From: an uncultured Alphaproteobacteria bacterium
GTDB lineage: Bacteria > Pseudomonadota > Alphaproteobacteria > Rhodobacterales > Rhodobacteraceae
Reading direction: 5' to 3'
NCBI GenBank assembly: GCA_902578545.1
Contig: CACHDI010000013.1
Location: 1-35,707, forward strand
Length of the DNA: 35,707 bases
This document shows, in pieces, positions 25,284-35,707 of the stretch. The notes beneath the pieces are model-generated. The model made no database searches. It had not been told where the DNA came from and saw only the letters and a list, made by a program, of their open reading frames with translations. Position 1 is the stretch's first letter. Each line of letters starts with the position of its first letter. The position numbers were made by a program, and so were the translations under genes.

Positions 25284-25934
25284 TTATTTGATAATATTTC
25301 TGATATTATTTTGAATTTCATCAACACTTCCAAGACCATTAATTTTTCTTAACTTATTTAATACATGATAATATCCAATCAATGGAGAAGTATCTCTATA
25401 ATATGCAAGAAGTCTGATTTTTAATGAAACTTCATTGTCATCTTGCCTAAAGTTAAATTTATCCTTACTACCGCACACATCACATATTCCTGCATTTTCT
25501 GGTGGTTTGGTAATTTTATGATAAAGTTCCCCACAAGAAGAACATGTAAATCTACCTATTATTCTTTGAACTAATTTTTCGTCGTCAACAAATAGTTCAA
25601 CAACGTGATCTAATGATTGTCCAATAGAATCTAGCAAATTACCTAAAGCATCTGCCTGTGCTAAAGTTCTGGGAAATCCATCAAAAATAAACCCAATTTC
25701 ATTTTCATCGTTGGTAAGTTTTTTTTCTATAAGTCCAATAACAATTTCATCTGTTACTAATTCCCCTTTTGCCATAATACCAGCAACTTTTCTTCCAAGA
25801 TCAGTTTCGTCTTTTTTAGCTTCTCTTAACATATCTCCAGTAGATAATTGAACAAATCCGTATTTTTCACATAAAGTCCTTGCTTGTGTTCCCTTTCCCG
25901 CACCTGGTGGTCCCAGCAAAATTAAATTCTTCAT
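25284..25934 (-). CDS. adk: Adenylate kinase
   Basis: 216 residues. P-loop GPPGAGKGT (8-16), FDGFPRT (84-90) and a long LID whose C131, C134, C151 and C154 form a Zn-binding knuckle, as in zinc-type bacterial adenylate kinases. Converts ATP + AMP to 2 ADP. Its ATG overlaps the secY stop by four bases. Confidence 0.97.
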   Translation of the reverse strand: MKNLILLGPPGAGKGTQARTLCEKYGFVQLSTGDMLREAKKDETDLGRKVAGIMAKGELVTDEIVIGLIEKKLTNDENEIGFIFDGFPRTLAQADALGNLLDSIGQSLDHVVELFVDDEKLVQRIIGRFTCSSCGELYHKITKPPENAGICDVCGSKDKFNFRQDDNEVSLKIRLLAYYRDTSPLIGYYHVLNKLRKINGLGSVDEIQNNIRNIIK

Positions 25935-27283
25935 CTCCTACCTTTCTTATTCCTTTTACTGGATCCTCTTATTTTTGATCTTTCAATCAATCCCTCATAT
26001 TGATAAGCAAGCATGTGGGATTGTATTTGTGTTATAGTATCCATTGTTACGGAAACAACAATTAATAGTGAAGTTCCACCAAAATAAAATGGTATTGCAA
26101 ACTGAGATCTTAGGACTTCAGGAAGTAAACATATTGCAGCAAGATAACCAGAACCAAGAACCAAAGTTCTAACAACTACATACTCCAAATATTTAGATGT
26201 TCTTTCACCTGGACGAATACCAGGAACAAATCCCCCTTGTTTTTTTAAATTATCTGCGACTTCATCAGGCTTAAAAGCAACATTAAGGGTATAGAAATAT
26301 GTAAAAAATATAATCATTCCACCAAAGAAAATATAATATAATGGCTGACCAGGTCCTAAATATGCTGCTACATATGATAATAAACCACTACTATCATCTT
26401 GTGCAAATGTAACAACAGTTGTTGGCAGCAACAATAAGGATGAAGCAAAAATTGCAGGTATAACACCAGAAGGATTCAATTTTATGGGAAGATTTGAAGT
26501 GTCTCCACCATACATTTTCATACCTACTTGTCTTCTTGGATATTGAATATTTATTTTCCTTAAAGCCCGTTCTAGATAAACCACCAAACCGATCACTATA
26601 ATGACCATTAATATAACCGAAAGTATTACAATAGGACTTATAATCCCAGATCTTCCTGAAGCAAAAAATTGAGCAAGAGCTGATGGAAGCTCAGCCACTA
26701 TACCTACAAAAATAATTAAAGATATACCGTTACCAATCCCTCTTGCAGTAATTTGTTCACCAAGCCACATCAAAAACATAGTTCCTCCAACTAAAGTAAT
26801 TATGCAAGATGCTCTGAAGTACCACCCTGGATCTGATGCTAATCCTTGACTTTCCAGACCTACTGAGATGCCATATGCTTGAAAAAAAGCAAGTACGACA
26901 GTTCCATATCTCGTGTATTGATTTATTTTTTTTCTTCCTTGTTCACCCTCTTTCTTAAGCTGTTCTAATTGAGGGACCATTGATGCTAAAAGCTGCATAA
27001 TAATAGACGAGGTGATGTAAGGCATTATACCAAGAGCAAATATAGCCATTCTTCCTACAGCTCCTCCTGTGAACATATTAAGCATACCGCCAATACCTGT
27101 ATTGGCTTGTTCAAAAAAAGATCTTAATTGAGATGCATCAATACCAGGTACTGGTATATATGTTCCAATTCTGTAAACTATTAAAAGCCCCAAAGCATAA
27201 AAAATGCGCCTTTGTAGGTCTTTTGCTTTACCAAAGGAATTCCAGCTTAAATTTGCTGCCATTTGTTCTGCTGCTGAAGGCAT
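25931..27283 (-). CDS. secY: Preprotein translocase subunit SecY
   Basis: 450 residues with ten transmembrane helices. Landmarks: [22 protein letters not shown] (helix 1), the plug-region motif [27 protein letters not shown], and the cytoplasmic loop around [23 protein letters not shown]. It forms the Sec export and insertion channel. AGGA lies shortly before the ATG. Confidence 0.98.
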   Translation of the reverse strand: MPSAAEQMAANLSWNSFGKAKDLQRRIFYALGLLIVYRIGTYIPVPGIDASQLRSFFEQANTGIGGMLNMFTGGAVGRMAIFALGIMPYITSSIIMQLLASMVPQLEQLKKEGEQGRKKINQYTRYGTVVLAFFQAYGISVGLESQGLASDPGWYFRASCIITLVGGTMFLMWLGEQITARGIGNGISLIIFVGIVAELPSALAQFFASGRSGIISPIVILSVILMVIIVIGLVVYLERALRKINIQYPRRQVGMKMYGGDTSNLPIKLNPSGVIPAIFASSLLLLPTTVVTFAQDDSSGLLSYVAAYLGPGQPLYYIFFGGMIIFFTYFYTLNVAFKPDEVADNLKKQGGFVPGIRPGERTSKYLEYVVVRTLVLGSGYLAAICLLPEVLRSQFAIPFYFGGTSLLIVVSVTMDTITQIQSHMLAYQYEGLIERSKIRGSSKRNKKGRR

Positions 27284-27351
27284 ATGTAATCCTGTTTTAA
27301 CCTTTTTTCTTTCTAAATCCTATAAAAAACGCAAAATCTATAGATCTATAT

Positions 27352-27810
27352 CTAGGAAAGTTTTGAAAATGTTCCACCATGCTTTTCAATGGCGGAGATA
27401 GCATTTTTTGAAGCTCCAGTCAGTTTTACAACAACTTTGGTTTTAAGTTCTCCCTTTCCGAGGAGTCGCACACCATCAAACTTTCGAGAAATTATACCTG
27501 AGGAACTTAATAGATCTTCATTAATCTCATTTTTTGGGTCAATTTTTTTTCTGTCTATAAAGTCTTGTAGCTGTCCAATATTTAAAACGGAATATTTCTT
27601 TGCATTAGGTACATTAAAACCCCTCTTAGGAAGTCTCATATATATAGGCATCTGACCACCTTCAAAACCATTTATAGATACACCAGATCTTGATTTTTGC
27701 CCTTTAAGGCCTCGACCACAGGTTTTACCAACACCAGATCCTGGTCCCCTACCTAATCTTTTTTTTGTTTTATAAGCACCTTTATTTTCTTTCAATTCAT
27801 TTAGTTTCAT
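27352..27810 (-). CDS. rplO: Ribosomal protein uL15
   Basis: 152 residues with the Gly/Arg-rich N-terminal extension [20 protein letters not shown] and the [17 protein letters not shown] core. It lies between rpmD and secY. The 68-base gap to secY contains the palindrome TATAGATCTATA, function unknown. Confidence 0.97.
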   Translation of the reverse strand: MKLNELKENKGAYKTKKRLGRGPGSGVGKTCGRGLKGQKSRSGVSINGFEGGQMPIYMRLPKRGFNVPNAKKYSVLNIGQLQDFIDRKKIDPKNEINEDLLSSSGIISRKFDGVRLLGKGELKTKVVVKLTGASKNAISAIEKHGGTFSKLS

Positions 27811-27870
27811 ATCGATATCTCAAAATTAAAATTTTTAAAAACTATTAATAAAATTATAGTATAATTACTT

Positions 27871-28053
27871 TTACTTTTCTAAAATTTGAACTAAATGCGG
27901 GATTTTATTAATCATACCCCTAATTGAGGGAGTATCACTTAATTCAGAAACTTTATTCATTTTATTTAATCCAAGACCTTTAAGAATCTTTCTTTGTACT
28001 TCAGGTCTTCTAATAGGTGATCTTATCTGTTTAACATAAATCTTACTTGCCAT
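27871..28053 (-). CDS. rpmD: Ribosomal protein uL30
   Basis: 60 residues from the ATG at 28053: [20 protein letters not shown], the normal L30 beginning, with GGGA upstream as ribosome-binding site. An in-frame ATG at 28065 would add four residues and has no such signal. The [21 protein letters not shown] core is conserved. Confidence 0.95.
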   Translation of the reverse strand: MASKIYVKQIRSPIRRPEVQRKILKGLGLNKMNKVSELSDTPSIRGMINKIPHLVQILEK

Positions 28054-28072
28054 AATTTTTCCCATATTTTAG

Positions 28073-28630
28073 CTATGCTGGTAATTCTTTTAATTCTTCA
28101 TCTTTAACTACAATCTCAGAAAGTTTTTTACCTCTTCTACGAGCAATAATCCTTGGACTTACTTCTTTTTTAAGACCATCAATGGTAGCTCTAACCATAT
28201 TATAAGGGTTTTGAGATCCAATTGATTTTGCTACTACATCTTGTATACCTAACATTTCAAAAACTGCCCTCATAGGGCCACCAGCAATAATACCCGTTCC
28301 CGGTGGTGCTGTTCTCATCACTACCAAACCAGCTCCATGCCTACCACGAACATCATGATGGAGAGTTCTACCTTCTTTGAGAGGTACTCTTAAGGTTTGA
28401 GTCTTAGCCTGATCTGTAGCTTTCCTAATAGCTTCTGGTACTTCTTTGGCTTTACCTTTACCAAAGCCTACTCTGCCCCTTTGGTCACCAACTACAACAA
28501 GTGCTGCAAATCCAAACCTTTTTCCTCCTTTAACTGTTTTCGAAACTCGATTGATTGCTACTAATCTATCAGAGAATTCTGATGAATCTTCACGATCTTT
28601 TTTTTCTTTACGATTAGAATCCCTTACCAT
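28073..28630 (-). CDS. rpsE: Ribosomal protein uS5
   Basis: 185 residues. An N-terminal charged extension precedes the S5 domain, with [20 protein letters not shown] and [35 protein letters not shown] about eight bases before the ATG is the ribosome-binding site. Confidence 0.98.
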   Translation of the reverse strand: MVRDSNRKEKKDREDSSEFSDRLVAINRVSKTVKGGKRFGFAALVVVGDQRGRVGFGKGKAKEVPEAIRKATDQAKTQTLRVPLKEGRTLHHDVRGRHGAGLVVMRTAPPGTGIIAGGPMRAVFEMLGIQDVVAKSIGSQNPYNMVRATIDGLKKEVSPRIIARRRGKKLSEIVVKDEELKELPA

Positions 28631-28642
28631 ATTTATTATCTC

Positions 28643-29002
28643 CTAAAATTTAAGGCCATTTTCTCTTGCTGCATCAGCTAAAGCCTTTACTCTTCCATGA
28701 TAAAGAAATCCCCCTCTATCAAAATAAACTTCTGAAATACCTGATTTTTTTGCTCTCTCAGCAATTTCTTTTCCCACCAGCTTAGCTGTTTCCATATTAT
28801 TCTTTAAATTTTTACCAACAGCAGACATTCTAGATGAAGCAGATGTAATAGTACTTCCAATACTATCATCGATAAGTTGAACATAAATGTTTTTTAGTGA
28901 TCTATGAATACTCATTCTTATTCTTTTATTATCAGCGCTTTTAATCTTGTTTCTATTTCTTAATCTTCTTCTTTTAAACAAATTTAGTTTTTTGTTTGAC
29001 AT
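28643..29002 (-). CDS. rplR: Ribosomal protein uL18
   Basis: 119 residues. [20 protein letters not shown] and the end [22 protein letters not shown] are diagnostic of this 5S rRNA-binding protein. Eleven bases after rplF. Confidence 0.97.
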   Translation of the reverse strand: MSNKKLNLFKRRRLRNRNKIKSADNKRIRMSIHRSLKNIYVQLIDDSIGSTITSASSRMSAVGKNLKNNMETAKLVGKEIAERAKKSGISEVYFDRGGFLYHGRVKALADAARENGLKF

Positions 29003-29013
29003 TAATTAATTCC

Positions 29014-29547
29014 CTACTTTTTCTTACCTTCTTTAGCAAATACATACTCATCTTTGTATCTGATACCTTTTCCTTTATAAGGTTCAGGTTTTCTTTTTTC
29101 TCTAATATTGGCAGCTACTTGTCCAACTATTTGCTGGTCAATTCCATTTATTATGATTTCTGTAGGCTTAGGGACAGTGATCTTAACACTTTCAGGAACC
29201 TCAAAATCAATATCATGTGAATATCCTAAAGAGAGTTTGAGTATATTTCCTTGTAAAGCCGCTCTATATCCAACACCATTCAATTCTAAATTTTTTGTAA
29301 ACCCTGTTGTAACTCCCTCAATTAAATTTGCTATTTGGGTTCTATTCATACCCCAATGCTGTCTAGATTTTTTAGACAGATTCCTAGGCTTTACAACAAT
29401 TTGGTTGTCATTAAGATTTATTTCAACTTCTTTTGAGGTAACAAAATCTCTAGAACCGTTAGGACCTTTTACCTCAATTTTTTGGCCAGTTATGTTGGCC
29501 ATCACATTTTCTGGAAGAATAATAGGTTTTTTTCCAATTCTTGACAT
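29014..29547 (-). CDS. rplF: Ribosomal protein uL6
   Basis: 177 residues beginning [15 protein letters not shown]. Two L6 repeats and the signature [14 protein letters not shown] near the C-terminus. Ten bases after rpsH. Confidence 0.98.
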   Translation of the reverse strand: MSRIGKKPIILPENVMANITGQKIEVKGPNGSRDFVTSKEVEINLNDNQIVVKPRNLSKKSRQHWGMNRTQIANLIEGVTTGFTKNLELNGVGYRAALQGNILKLSLGYSHDIDFEVPESVKITVPKPTEIIINGIDQQIVGQVAANIREKRKPEPYKGKGIRYKDEYVFAKEGKKK

Positions 29548-29557
29548 ATTCTACCCT

Positions 29558-29956
29558 CTAAAACACGGTACAAAGAATTTCACCACCTACATTGGTAGCT
29601 CTTGCTTTACTATCGGACATTACGCCTTTAGGTGTCGAGATGATGGCAATACCTAAACCTTGTCTTACCTTTGGTATATTTTTTACGTTGGTATATACAC
29701 GTCTTCCTGGAGTGGATATTCTTTTTAATTCTTTTATTACTGGTTCACCATCAAAATATTTCAGATTTATTTGTATATTATTTTTTCCATCATCACTTTC
29801 TATTGATTTATAACCTCTTATAAATCCTTCAGATTGAAGCACATCTAATACCCAAGCTCTTAATTTTGATGCAGGAGTTATTACTTCATCTCTTTTCCTC
29901 ATTTGAGCGTTCCTAATTCTCGCAAGTAAATCACCAATTGGATCATTCATAACCAT
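29558..29956 (-). CDS. rpsH: Ribosomal protein uS8
   Basis: 132 residues: [15 protein letters not shown] at the start and the C-terminal rRNA-binding block [22 protein letters not shown]. In E. coli S8 represses the spc operon by binding its mRNA. GGGAGA five bases before the ATG at 29956 supports that start. Confidence 0.98.
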   Translation of the reverse strand: MVMNDPIGDLLARIRNAQMRKRDEVITPASKLRAWVLDVLQSEGFIRGYKSIESDDGKNNIQINLKYFDGEPVIKELKRISTPGRRVYTNVKNIPKVRQGLGIAIISTPKGVMSDSKARATNVGGEILCTVF

Positions 29957-29970
29957 TCAATTCTCCCTAT

Positions 29971-30276
29971 TCACCAACTAGATTTTATCATTCCTGGAAT
30001 TTCACCTCTAGACGCTAAATCTCTCAAAGCGATTCTAGACATTTGTAATTTTCTGTAAAAAGCCTTAGGTCTACCAGTCACTTTACACCTGTTATGTAAT
30101 CTTGAAGGTGATGAATTCGGAGGCAGTTTTGCTAACTTGATTTGAGCTTTAAACCTTTCTTCCATAGGTAAGTCTCTATTTTTGACAATCTGTTTTAACT
30201 CTAATCTTTTACTAGTAAACTGCTTCACTAGCTTTTGTCTCTTTATCTCACGATTTATCATTGACATTTTTGCCAT
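29971..30276 (-). CDS. rpsN: Ribosomal protein uS14
   Basis: 101 residues, the long zinc-independent form (no CxxC pairs). The end [20 protein letters not shown] and PGMIKSSW are typical. Confidence 0.98.
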   Translation of the reverse strand: MAKMSMINREIKRQKLVKQFTSKRLELKQIVKNRDLPMEERFKAQIKLAKLPPNSSPSRLHNRCKVTGRPKAFYRKLQMSRIALRDLASRGEIPGMIKSSW

Positions 30277-30300
30277 TACAATCTCCTAAGTCACATTATA

Positions 30301-30852
30301 TCAATTATAAAAGGGCATATTAAATTCTCTTAATAATTCTCTTGCCTCTTCGTCACTGTTGGCGCTTGTACATATTACTATGTCCAGTCCCCATATTGAG
30401 TCGACCTTATCAAAATCTATTTCAGGAAAAACAATATGCTCTTTTATACCTAGGGCATAATTCCCCCTCCCATCAAAACTTTTTGGAGAAATACCTCTAA
30501 AGTCTCTTATCCTGGGCATCGCAATAGTAATTAAACGATCTAAGAATTCGTACATTTTTTCTCTTCTTAGAGTAACTTTAACGCCTAACGGCATTTCTTC
30601 TCTTACTTTGAAGCCAGCAATTGATTTCTTAGCTTTAGTTATTAAAGGAAGTTGACCAGCTATGATCTTTAGATCTGCATGAGCACTTTTAATTTTTTTA
30701 CTATCCCCAACTGCTTCACCCACGCCCATATTAAGAACAATTTTTTGTAATTTGGGTATCATCATTTCATTTTTGTAAGCAAATTTTTCTTTTAACACAC
30801 CACGGATTTCGTCTGAATACTTTGCTTTAAGCCTAGGTACATAATCAACCAT
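30301..30852 (-). CDS. rplE: Ribosomal protein uL5
   Basis: 183 residues. [12 protein letters not shown], the P-site loop region [26 protein letters not shown] and the C-terminal [14 protein letters not shown] identify L5. It overlaps rplX by eight bases and has GGAGA upstream. Confidence 0.98.
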   Translation of the reverse strand: MVDYVPRLKAKYSDEIRGVLKEKFAYKNEMMIPKLQKIVLNMGVGEAVGDSKKIKSAHADLKIIAGQLPLITKAKKSIAGFKVREEMPLGVKVTLRREKMYEFLDRLITIAMPRIRDFRGISPKSFDGRGNYALGIKEHIVFPEIDFDKVDSIWGLDIVICTSANSDEEARELLREFNMPFYN

Positions 30853-31159
30853 TGATCAATTCTCCAGATTTTTTTGCAAAACGAACTTTTTTTCCATCAA
30901 CAACTTTAAAGCCAACCTTGGTAGCGTTATTACTTTTAGGATCAATCAACGACAAATTTGATAAATGTATTTGAGATTCCTTAGGTATTCTTCCACCAGG
31001 ATTTTTTTCTGATTGTTTAATATGTCTAATAGACATGTTTATTCCAGTAACAAGAGCTCTGTTAGATTTAGTAAAAATTTGAGTGACTTCTCCAGTCTTA
31101 CCTTTATCTTTACCATTCAAAACTATAACTTTGTCTCCTTTAATAATTTTTGACGGCAT
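30845..31159 (-). CDS. rplX: Ribosomal protein uL24
   Basis: 104 residues from the ATG at 31159, seven bases after GGAGG. A GTG one codon earlier is less likely. The KOW motif is [18 protein letters not shown], and [15 protein letters not shown] is conserved. The ATG overlaps the rplN stop (TGATG). Confidence 0.97.
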   Translation of the reverse strand: MPSKIIKGDKVIVLNGKDKGKTGEVTQIFTKSNRALVTGINMSIRHIKQSEKNPGGRIPKESQIHLSNLSLIDPKSNNATKVGFKVVDGKKVRFAKKSGELING

Positions 31160-31527
31160 CACAGAACCTCCGGAGCAAGTGAAACAATTTTCATAAAATT
31201 TTTAGATCTTAACTCCCGTACAACTGGACCAAAAATTCTTGTACCTATCAACTCACCAGCGTTATTGAGTATTACAGCTGCATTTTTATCAAATTTAATT
31301 GTGCTACCATCGGATCGTCTAATCTCTTTGGCAGTTCTGACAATAACTGCTCTTCGAACGTCGCCCTTTTTAACCCTTCCCCTTGGGATAGCATCTTTTA
31401 CTGAAACTACTATGATATCGCCAACTGATGCATATTTTCTTTTAGCACCACCCAAAACTTTAATACATTGGACTTTTTTTGCGCCAGAATTATCGGCAAC
31501 ATCCAAATTTGTTTGCATCTGGATCAT
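31159..31527 (-). CDS. rplN: Ribosomal protein uL14
   Basis: 122 residues: [20 protein letters not shown] at the start and [19 protein letters not shown] at the end, full length. First gene of the spc segment; the upstream 65-base gap carries a GC-rich hairpin next to the GGGAG ribosome-binding site. Confidence 0.98.
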   Translation of the reverse strand: MIQMQTNLDVADNSGAKKVQCIKVLGGAKRKYASVGDIIVVSVKDAIPRGRVKKGDVRRAVIVRTAKEIRRSDGSTIKFDKNAAVILNNAGELIGTRIFGPVVRELRSKNFMKIVSLAPEVL

Positions 31528-31540
31528 TTTTTTTCTCCCG

Positions 31541-31564
31541 ACCTTCGAGGTTGTTCCTCACGGT
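31541..31564 (-). promoter_or_regulatory. GC-rich hairpin just upstream of the rplN ribosome-binding site
   Basis: On the mRNA strand, GAGG (31559-31556) pairs with CCTC (31550-31547) across a five-base loop, and outer ACC pairs with GGT. One U-A pair, a bulge and a mismatch lie between. It sits 14 bases before the rplN start, at the S10/spc boundary, where leader control is common. Functional role unproven. Confidence 0.45.
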
Positions 31565-31592
31565 TTCGTAAATAAACTAATATAAGTAAATT

Positions 31593-31823
31593 TTAATTTG
31601 TCAATACTTCCCATCTTTTAGATTTAGAAAAAGGCGAACATTCTTGTATTCTTACAATATCTCCAATTTTAAAAGTATTTTTTTCGTCATGAGCCCTATA
31701 CTTTTTTGATTTACGAATTGTTTTTTTTAGCACAGGATGTGTAAAACGTCGTTCTACTAAAACAGTAATGGTTTTGTTATTACTATCACTCGTTACCTGA
31801 CCTTTTAATATACGTTTAGGCAT
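31593..31823 (-). CDS. rpsQ: Ribosomal protein uS17
   Basis: 76 residues. [24 protein letters not shown] and the [10 protein letters not shown] segment are typical S17 (OB-fold). Confidence 0.97.
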   Translation of the reverse strand: MPKRILKGQVTSDSNNKTITVLVERRFTHPVLKKTIRKSKKYRAHDEKNTFKIGDIVRIQECSPFSKSKRWEVLTN

Positions 31824-31827
31824 ATTA

Positions 31828-32031
31828 TTATTTCTCCAGCTCTTTTTTAGACAAGTTATTTATAAGAGTTAATACTCTAGCTACGCTTCTTTTTACCACC
31901 TTTACTCTAGAAGTATTTTCCAACTGACCGTTGGCTTTTTGGAATCTGAGATTGAAGGATTCCTTTTTTAAATCAATTAATATACTTTTCAACTGATCTA
32001 TGGTTTTATTTTTTAGTTCATCAATTTTCAT
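31828..32031 (-). CDS. rpmC: Ribosomal protein uL29
   Basis: 67 residues from the ATG at 32031, preceded by AGGA at six bases: [20 protein letters not shown] start at 32052 is possible but would overlap rplP. The [24 protein letters not shown] helix pair is conserved. Confidence 0.95.
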   Translation of the reverse strand: MKIDELKNKTIDQLKSILIDLKKESFNLRFQKANGQLENTSRVKVVKRSVARVLTLINNLSKKELEK

Positions 32032-32045
32032 AAGTTTTCCTAAAA

Positions 32046-32459
32046 TTACCAATCTTCACGTTTTACGAATCTAGATTTTACAGATAGTTTCATGGCAGCT
32101 AATCGTAATGCTTCCACTGCCACATCTTCAGTTACTCCGTCAACCTCAAACATAATTCGGCCAGGTTTAATTTTTGCTACCCACCTATCAACGGAACCTT
32201 TACCTTTACCCATTCTTACTTCAATAGGCTTAGCAGTTACTGGGACGTCAGGAAAAATACGAATCCAAACTCTTCCTTGTCGTTTCATGTGTCTAGTCAA
32301 AGCTCTCCTAGCTGCTTCTATTTGCCTTGCATTTACTCTATCTGGTTCTACGGCTTTAAGTGCATAATTTCCAAAATTTATCTCATAACCACCCTTAGCT
32401 TTACCATGAATTCGGCCTTTGTGTTGTTTTCTAAATTTTGTTCGTTTGGGTTGAAGCAT
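32046..32459 (-). CDS. rplP: Ribosomal protein uL16
   Basis: 137 residues beginning [19 protein letters not shown], with [23 protein letters not shown]. Seventeen bases after rpsC. Confidence 0.98.
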   Translation of the reverse strand: MLQPKRTKFRKQHKGRIHGKAKGGYEINFGNYALKAVEPDRVNARQIEAARRALTRHMKRQGRVWIRIFPDVPVTAKPIEVRMGKGKGSVDRWVAKIKPGRIMFEVDGVTEDVAVEALRLAAMKLSVKSRFVKREDW

Positions 32460-32476
32460 TATCTTCTCCTATCGCA

Positions 32477-33178
32477 TTAAGCTTGACTTCTGATACCACC
32501 TGAATTTTCCTGAGATTCATTTAACCTTTTATCTCTTCCAGCTGGATCGTGTTCCATAATTTCACCCTTAAAAATCCACACTTTTACTCCAATAATTCCA
32601 TAAGCAGTAAGTCCTTCAGCTAAAGCATAATCTATATCTGCCCTTAATGTATGTCTGGGAACCCTTCCTTCAGAATACCATTCAGTTCTAGCTATCTCAG
32701 CTCCACCAAGTCTTCCAGCAATATCAACGCGGATACCTAAAGCACCCATTCTCATGGCATTTTGAACAGCCCGTTTCATAGCTCGTCTAAAAGATACTCT
32801 TCTCTCCATTTGAAGGGCTATACTTTCGGCTACCAGTGCTGCATCAATTTCAGGCTTTCTAACCTCAATAATGTTAAGGTGTAGTTCACTGTTAGTGAGT
32901 TTAGAAACTTTGTTTTTTAAAGTTTCTATATCTGCTCCCTTTTTTCCTATGATAACACCAGGCCTTGCAGCATAAATAGTAACTCTACATTTTTTATGTG
33001 GTCTTTCTATAATAACTCTGCTTATTCCAGATTGTGCACAATTCTTTTTAATAAATTTTCTAATTTCAAGATCCTCATGAAGCAAATCACCATACTCTTT
33101 ACTATTAGCAAACCATCTACTTTCCCATGTTCTGTTTACCTGAAGTCGAAGACCAACAGGGTTAATTTTTTGTCCCAT
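32477..33178 (-). CDS. rpsC: Ribosomal protein uS3
   Basis: 233 residues: [20 protein letters not shown] domain with [12 protein letters not shown] (74-85), and the C-terminal S3 domain with [21 protein letters not shown]. Its ATG shares one base with the rplV stop (TAATG). Confidence 0.98.
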   Translation of the reverse strand: MGQKINPVGLRLQVNRTWESRWFANSKEYGDLLHEDLEIRKFIKKNCAQSGISRVIIERPHKKCRVTIYAARPGVIIGKKGADIETLKNKVSKLTNSELHLNIIEVRKPEIDAALVAESIALQMERRVSFRRAMKRAVQNAMRMGALGIRVDIAGRLGGAEIARTEWYSEGRVPRHTLRADIDYALAEGLTAYGIIGVKVWIFKGEIMEHDPAGRDKRLNESQENSGGIRSQA

Positions 33179-33576
33179 TAAACCTTCTCCTCTTTATCAT
33201 TATCCTGTAATACTTGCCTTACTTTAATAGTAAGCTGACTAAATGGTTTCAATATTTTACCATAACGCCCTCTTGCTCTTGGCCTACCTCTTTTCAAAAC
33301 AAGGTTTTTCCCAACAAATGCTTCACTTACTATCAATTCTTCTATATCTAAATCATGGTTATTTTCAGCGTTAGCTACCGCTGACTCCAAGCATTTTTTT
33401 ACATCTAAAGCTATTCTTTTTCTTGAAAATTTTAGCTGAGCTAAGGCAACATTAACGGGTTTATTTCTTATCATCTTTGAAACTAAATTTAACTTTTGAG
33501 GACTGGTTTTCAACATCCTAACTTTAGCTATAGCTTCTAGTTTTTCTTCGTTTTGATTTTGTGACTTATCTGACAT
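33178..33576 (-). CDS. rplV: Ribosomal protein uL22
   Basis: 132 residues with a short charged N-terminal extension, then the L22 core and the tunnel-lining hairpin region [17 protein letters not shown]. Confidence 0.97.
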   Translation of the reverse strand: MSDKSQNQNEEKLEAIAKVRMLKTSPQKLNLVSKMIRNKPVNVALAQLKFSRKRIALDVKKCLESAVANAENNHDLDIEELIVSEAFVGKNLVLKRGRPRARGRYGKILKPFSQLTIKVRQVLQDNDKEEKV

Positions 33577-33580
33577 CTAC

Positions 33581-33859
33581 CTAACTTCTCTTTGCTTTTT
33601 TATCCGCAGCATGACCGTAATATGTTCTTGTAGGACTATATTCTCCAAATTTTTGACCTATCATTTCTTCACTTACCATAACTGGAATATGTTTTTTTCC
33701 GTTATAAACACCGAAAGTTAGTCCCACAAACTGGGGAAGTATTGTAGATTTACGTGACCATATCTTAATAACTTCATTTTTACCTGAATTTCTTGCTTTT
33801 TCAGCTTTTTTTAATACATAACCTTCAACAAAAGGTCCTTTCCAAATAGATCGTGCCAT
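33581..33859 (-). CDS. rpsS: Ribosomal protein uS19
   Basis: 92 residues: [20 protein letters not shown], then [25 protein letters not shown] and [19 protein letters not shown]. Begins on the base next to the rplB stop. Confidence 0.98.
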   Translation of the reverse strand: MARSIWKGPFVEGYVLKKAEKARNSGKNEVIKIWSRKSTILPQFVGLTFGVYNGKKHIPVMVSEEMIGQKFGEYSPTRTYYGHAADKKAKRS

Positions 33860-34699
33860 TTATTTTCGCCCTTTCTTATAATGTCTAGACCTTAGTATAT
33901 ATTTATCTGTTGATTTATTGATTCTTGTTCTTGCTCCCTTAGTTGGCTTACCCCATGGAGTTACAGGATGTCTACCGCCAGATGTTCTACCTTCACCTCC
34001 CCCATGCGGATGATCTATAGGATTCATGACAACTCCTCGAACTGATGGCCTAATGCCTTTATTACGATTTCTTCCAGCTTTACCTAAATTTTGATTTGAA
34101 TTATCAGGATTTGAAACCGCACCTACAGTTGCCATACATTCTTGACGAACTAATCTCATTTCACCCGAAGAAAGTCTTAGCTGTGCATAATCACCGTCCC
34201 TACCTACAAACTGGGCATAGGAACCTGCAGCTCTGGCAATTTGTCCACCTTTTCCTTTTTTAAGTTCAACATTATGAACTATTGTACCTATTGGCATTCC
34301 TGAAAAAGGCATTGCGTTACCAGGTTTGATATCAGAGCTTGCAGAAGATACTATTGTATCTGATATCTTTAATCTTTGAGGTGCAAGGATGTATGATTTA
34401 TCTCCATCCTCATATTTCACTAAAGCTATAAAAGAGGTTCTATTAGGATCATATTCAATTCGTTCAACTGTTCCTTTAATATCGGTTTTATTTCTCTTAA
34501 AATCTATAATCCTATATAAACGTTTAGCACCCCCGCCTTTTCGCCTCATTGTGATTCTACCAGAATTATTTCTTCCACCTTTTTTACTTAATCCAAAGGA
34601 GAGTGATTTTTCTGGTCTACCATTCCAAAGATCAGACTTGTCAACCAAGACTAAGTCTCTTTGACCTGGGGAAGTGGGTTTATACGATTTTAACGGCAT
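33860..34699 (-). CDS. rplB: Ribosomal protein uL2
   Basis: 279 residues. The peptidyl-transferase-proximal [20 protein letters not shown] block contains the conserved His, and [13 protein letters not shown] follows. Full length. Confidence 0.98.
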   Translation of the reverse strand: MPLKSYKPTSPGQRDLVLVDKSDLWNGRPEKSLSFGLSKKGGRNNSGRITMRRKGGGAKRLYRIIDFKRNKTDIKGTVERIEYDPNRTSFIALVKYEDGDKSYILAPQRLKISDTIVSSASSDIKPGNAMPFSGMPIGTIVHNVELKKGKGGQIARAAGSYAQFVGRDGDYAQLRLSSGEMRLVRQECMATVGAVSNPDNSNQNLGKAGRNRNKGIRPSVRGVVMNPIDHPHGGGEGRTSGGRHPVTPWGKPTKGARTRINKSTDKYILRSRHYKKGRK

Positions 34700-34718
34700 G
34701 ATAATTCACCAACTTTTA

Positions 34719-35021
34719 CTATAATCCTGTACTAACATCTATGGTATTACCTTCAACAAGAGTCACATAGGCCTTTTTTAAGTTACGCCTTTTGCCTAAT
34801 TTACCACGAAATCTTTTAACTTTTCCTTTAACTATCAAGGTATTAACTGATTCAACTTTTACGTTAAACAGATTCTCAATAGCACCTTTTATCTGTTTTT
34901 TTGTACTTTTGATTGAAACCTCAAAAGCTATGGTATTATTTTCTGAAGCTAAAGTTGCTTTCTCAGTTATTATTGGACGTCTTATAATATCATAAGAGTC
35001 AGTAGCAGGCTGTTCTTTCAT
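34719..35021 (-). CDS. rplW: Ribosomal protein uL23
   Basis: 100 residues. [14 protein letters not shown] at the start, [16 protein letters not shown] in the middle. It lies at the tunnel exit, where SRP and trigger factor dock. Overlaps rplD by ATGA. Confidence 0.97.
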   Translation of the reverse strand: MKEQPATDSYDIIRRPIITEKATLASENNTIAFEVSIKSTKKQIKGAIENLFNVKVESVNTLIVKGKVKRFRGKLGKRRNLKKAYVTLVEGNTIDVSTGL

Positions 35022-35644
35022 GATAATCTTTCCTCTAATGCATTTACAGCTGATTTTGTTAAAACTAATGTATCCTTTCTTAAGACATCGTAAACATTAA
35101 TACCGTTTACTGACAAAACATCTAACCGTGGTATATTCTTACTAGCATTAAAGAAATTTAAGCTTTTTGGGTTATCTTCCCTACCGATCAAAAGCGTACG
35201 TCCCCATTTGAGCTTTTGTAATTTTTTTGAAAAATCATTAGTTTTTTGATTATCTAACTCAGCTTTATCTAAAACAATAAGATTACCTTTAGAGAATTTT
35301 GAAGAAAGAGCGTGACGTAATCCAAGATTTCTAAATTTTTTTGTTAATGAGAAAGAATGACTTCTTGGTTTAGGACCCTTATAAACACCACCTTTTCTAA
35401 AAATGGGGGCTCTTCTTGAACCATGACGTCCGCTACCAGACCCCTTTTGACGAACAATTTTTTTTGTTGAATAAGAAACTTCAGATCTTGTTAAAACAGA
35501 GTGAGTTCCTTGTTGCCGCTTGGCTAGTTGCCACCTTACAATTTTATTCAATATGTCAGCTCTTGGTTCTAGGCCAAAAAGTGAATCATGTAATTCAATT
35601 GATCCAGATTTTTTATTATCTAAGGTAATTACATCAATTTTCAT
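35018..35644 (-). CDS. rplD: Ribosomal protein uL4
   Basis: 208 residues from the ATG at 35644: [20 protein letters not shown], the normal L4 opening; the ORF continues upstream to 35665 without support. The long tunnel loop [22 protein letters not shown] is present. In E. coli L4 autoregulates the S10 operon. It overlaps rplC by 11 bases. Confidence 0.97.
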   Translation of the reverse strand: MKIDVITLDNKKSGSIELHDSLFGLEPRADILNKIVRWQLAKRQQGTHSVLTRSEVSYSTKKIVRQKGSGSGRHGSRRAPIFRKGGVYKGPKPRSHSFSLTKKFRNLGLRHALSSKFSKGNLIVLDKAELDNQKTNDFSKKLQKLKWGRTLLIGREDNPKSLNFFNASKNIPRLDVLSVNGINVYDVLRKDTLVLTKSAVNALEERLS

Positions 35645-35707
35645 TTTTCTGATCCATATCATCATTTTTTGTATTAGAAGATTCAGAAGTGGATGTTTCT
35701 GCTACTT
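35634..35707 (-). CDS. rplC: Ribosomal protein uL3, C-terminal tail (truncated by window edge)
   Basis: A frame open from the right edge encodes [23 protein letters not shown] and stops at 35636-35634 inside the rplD start. The acidic, Ser/Asn-rich tail is not itself diagnostic. However, rplC is the expected gene before rplD, and alphaproteobacterial L3 proteins often carry such C-terminal extensions. Confidence 0.65.
   Translation of the reverse strand, partial: VAETSTSESSNTKNDDMDQKNEN

Noticed and set aside
1-35707. CRISPR arrays, insertion sequences, prophage or attachment sites
   Set aside because: No regularly spaced repeats, transposase, integrase or phage genes, and no tRNA-linked direct repeats were seen.

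Overview
The window looks like a chromosomal segment from a low-GC alphaproteobacterium, probably a free-living marine-type oligotroph. The DNA is visibly AT-rich and densely coded. It has the rpmH-rnpA-yidD-yidC-engB-argB core order, an ATP12-type F1-ATPase assembly chaperone, an aapJQMP amino-acid transporter, and the S10/spc/alpha ribosomal gene order ending secY-adk-rpsM-rpsK-rpoA-rplQ. Lineages such as SAR11 or HIMB59/AEGEAN-169 would fit, but this is an inference from gene content and no taxonomic marker was searched.

Layout. (1) Positions 1-9100 form the accessory part. It holds the C-terminal part of a dimethylglycine/sarcosine-dehydrogenase-type enzyme cut by the left edge, a secreted thermonuclease-family protein, a divergent cluster of a multicopper oxidase and three c-type cytochromes, a TauD/TfdA-family dioxygenase, a choline-kinase/APH-type phosphotransferase, a MAPEG membrane protein, a soluble glutathione S-transferase and tRNA-Arg(UCG). 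(2) Positions 9117-15006 hold a TVP38-type membrane protein, then rpmH, rnpA, yidD, ttcA, yidC, engB and argB on the + strand. (3) Positions 15003-19399 hold aapP, aapM, aapQ and aapJ on the - strand, with a strong hairpin after aapJ. (4) Positions 19634-22696 hold atp12, rluC and rarA. (5) Positions 22763-35707 hold the ribosomal-protein superoperon on the - strand, running from the tail of rplC at the right edge down to rplQ. No gene-free stretch exceeds 300 bases; the longest is 19400-19633 (234 bases, upstream of aapJ).

The most interesting region is 3408-5343. A Tat-type three-domain multicopper oxidase and a membrane-anchored monohaem cytochrome c are transcribed leftward. A cytochrome c'-type protein and an anchored dihaem cytochrome c are transcribed rightward. 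Between them lie two back-to-back copies of one promoter/operator: TTGACT, then 19 bases containing the dyad CTCCAT-N3-ATGGAG, then a -10-like hexamer. The 19-base spacer and the dyad position are the hallmark of MerR-family activated promoters. This suggests that all four genes form one metal-responsive (probably copper) or redox-responsive regulon for periplasmic electron transfer. No MerR-type regulator gene is in the window.

In the housekeeping part I corrected several starts from ribosome-binding sites (rpoA, rpmC, rpmD, rplX, rplD, rnpA). I also found rpmH, a partial rplC, a strong internal promoter before rpsM, and a perfect 20-base palindrome between rpsK and rpoA.
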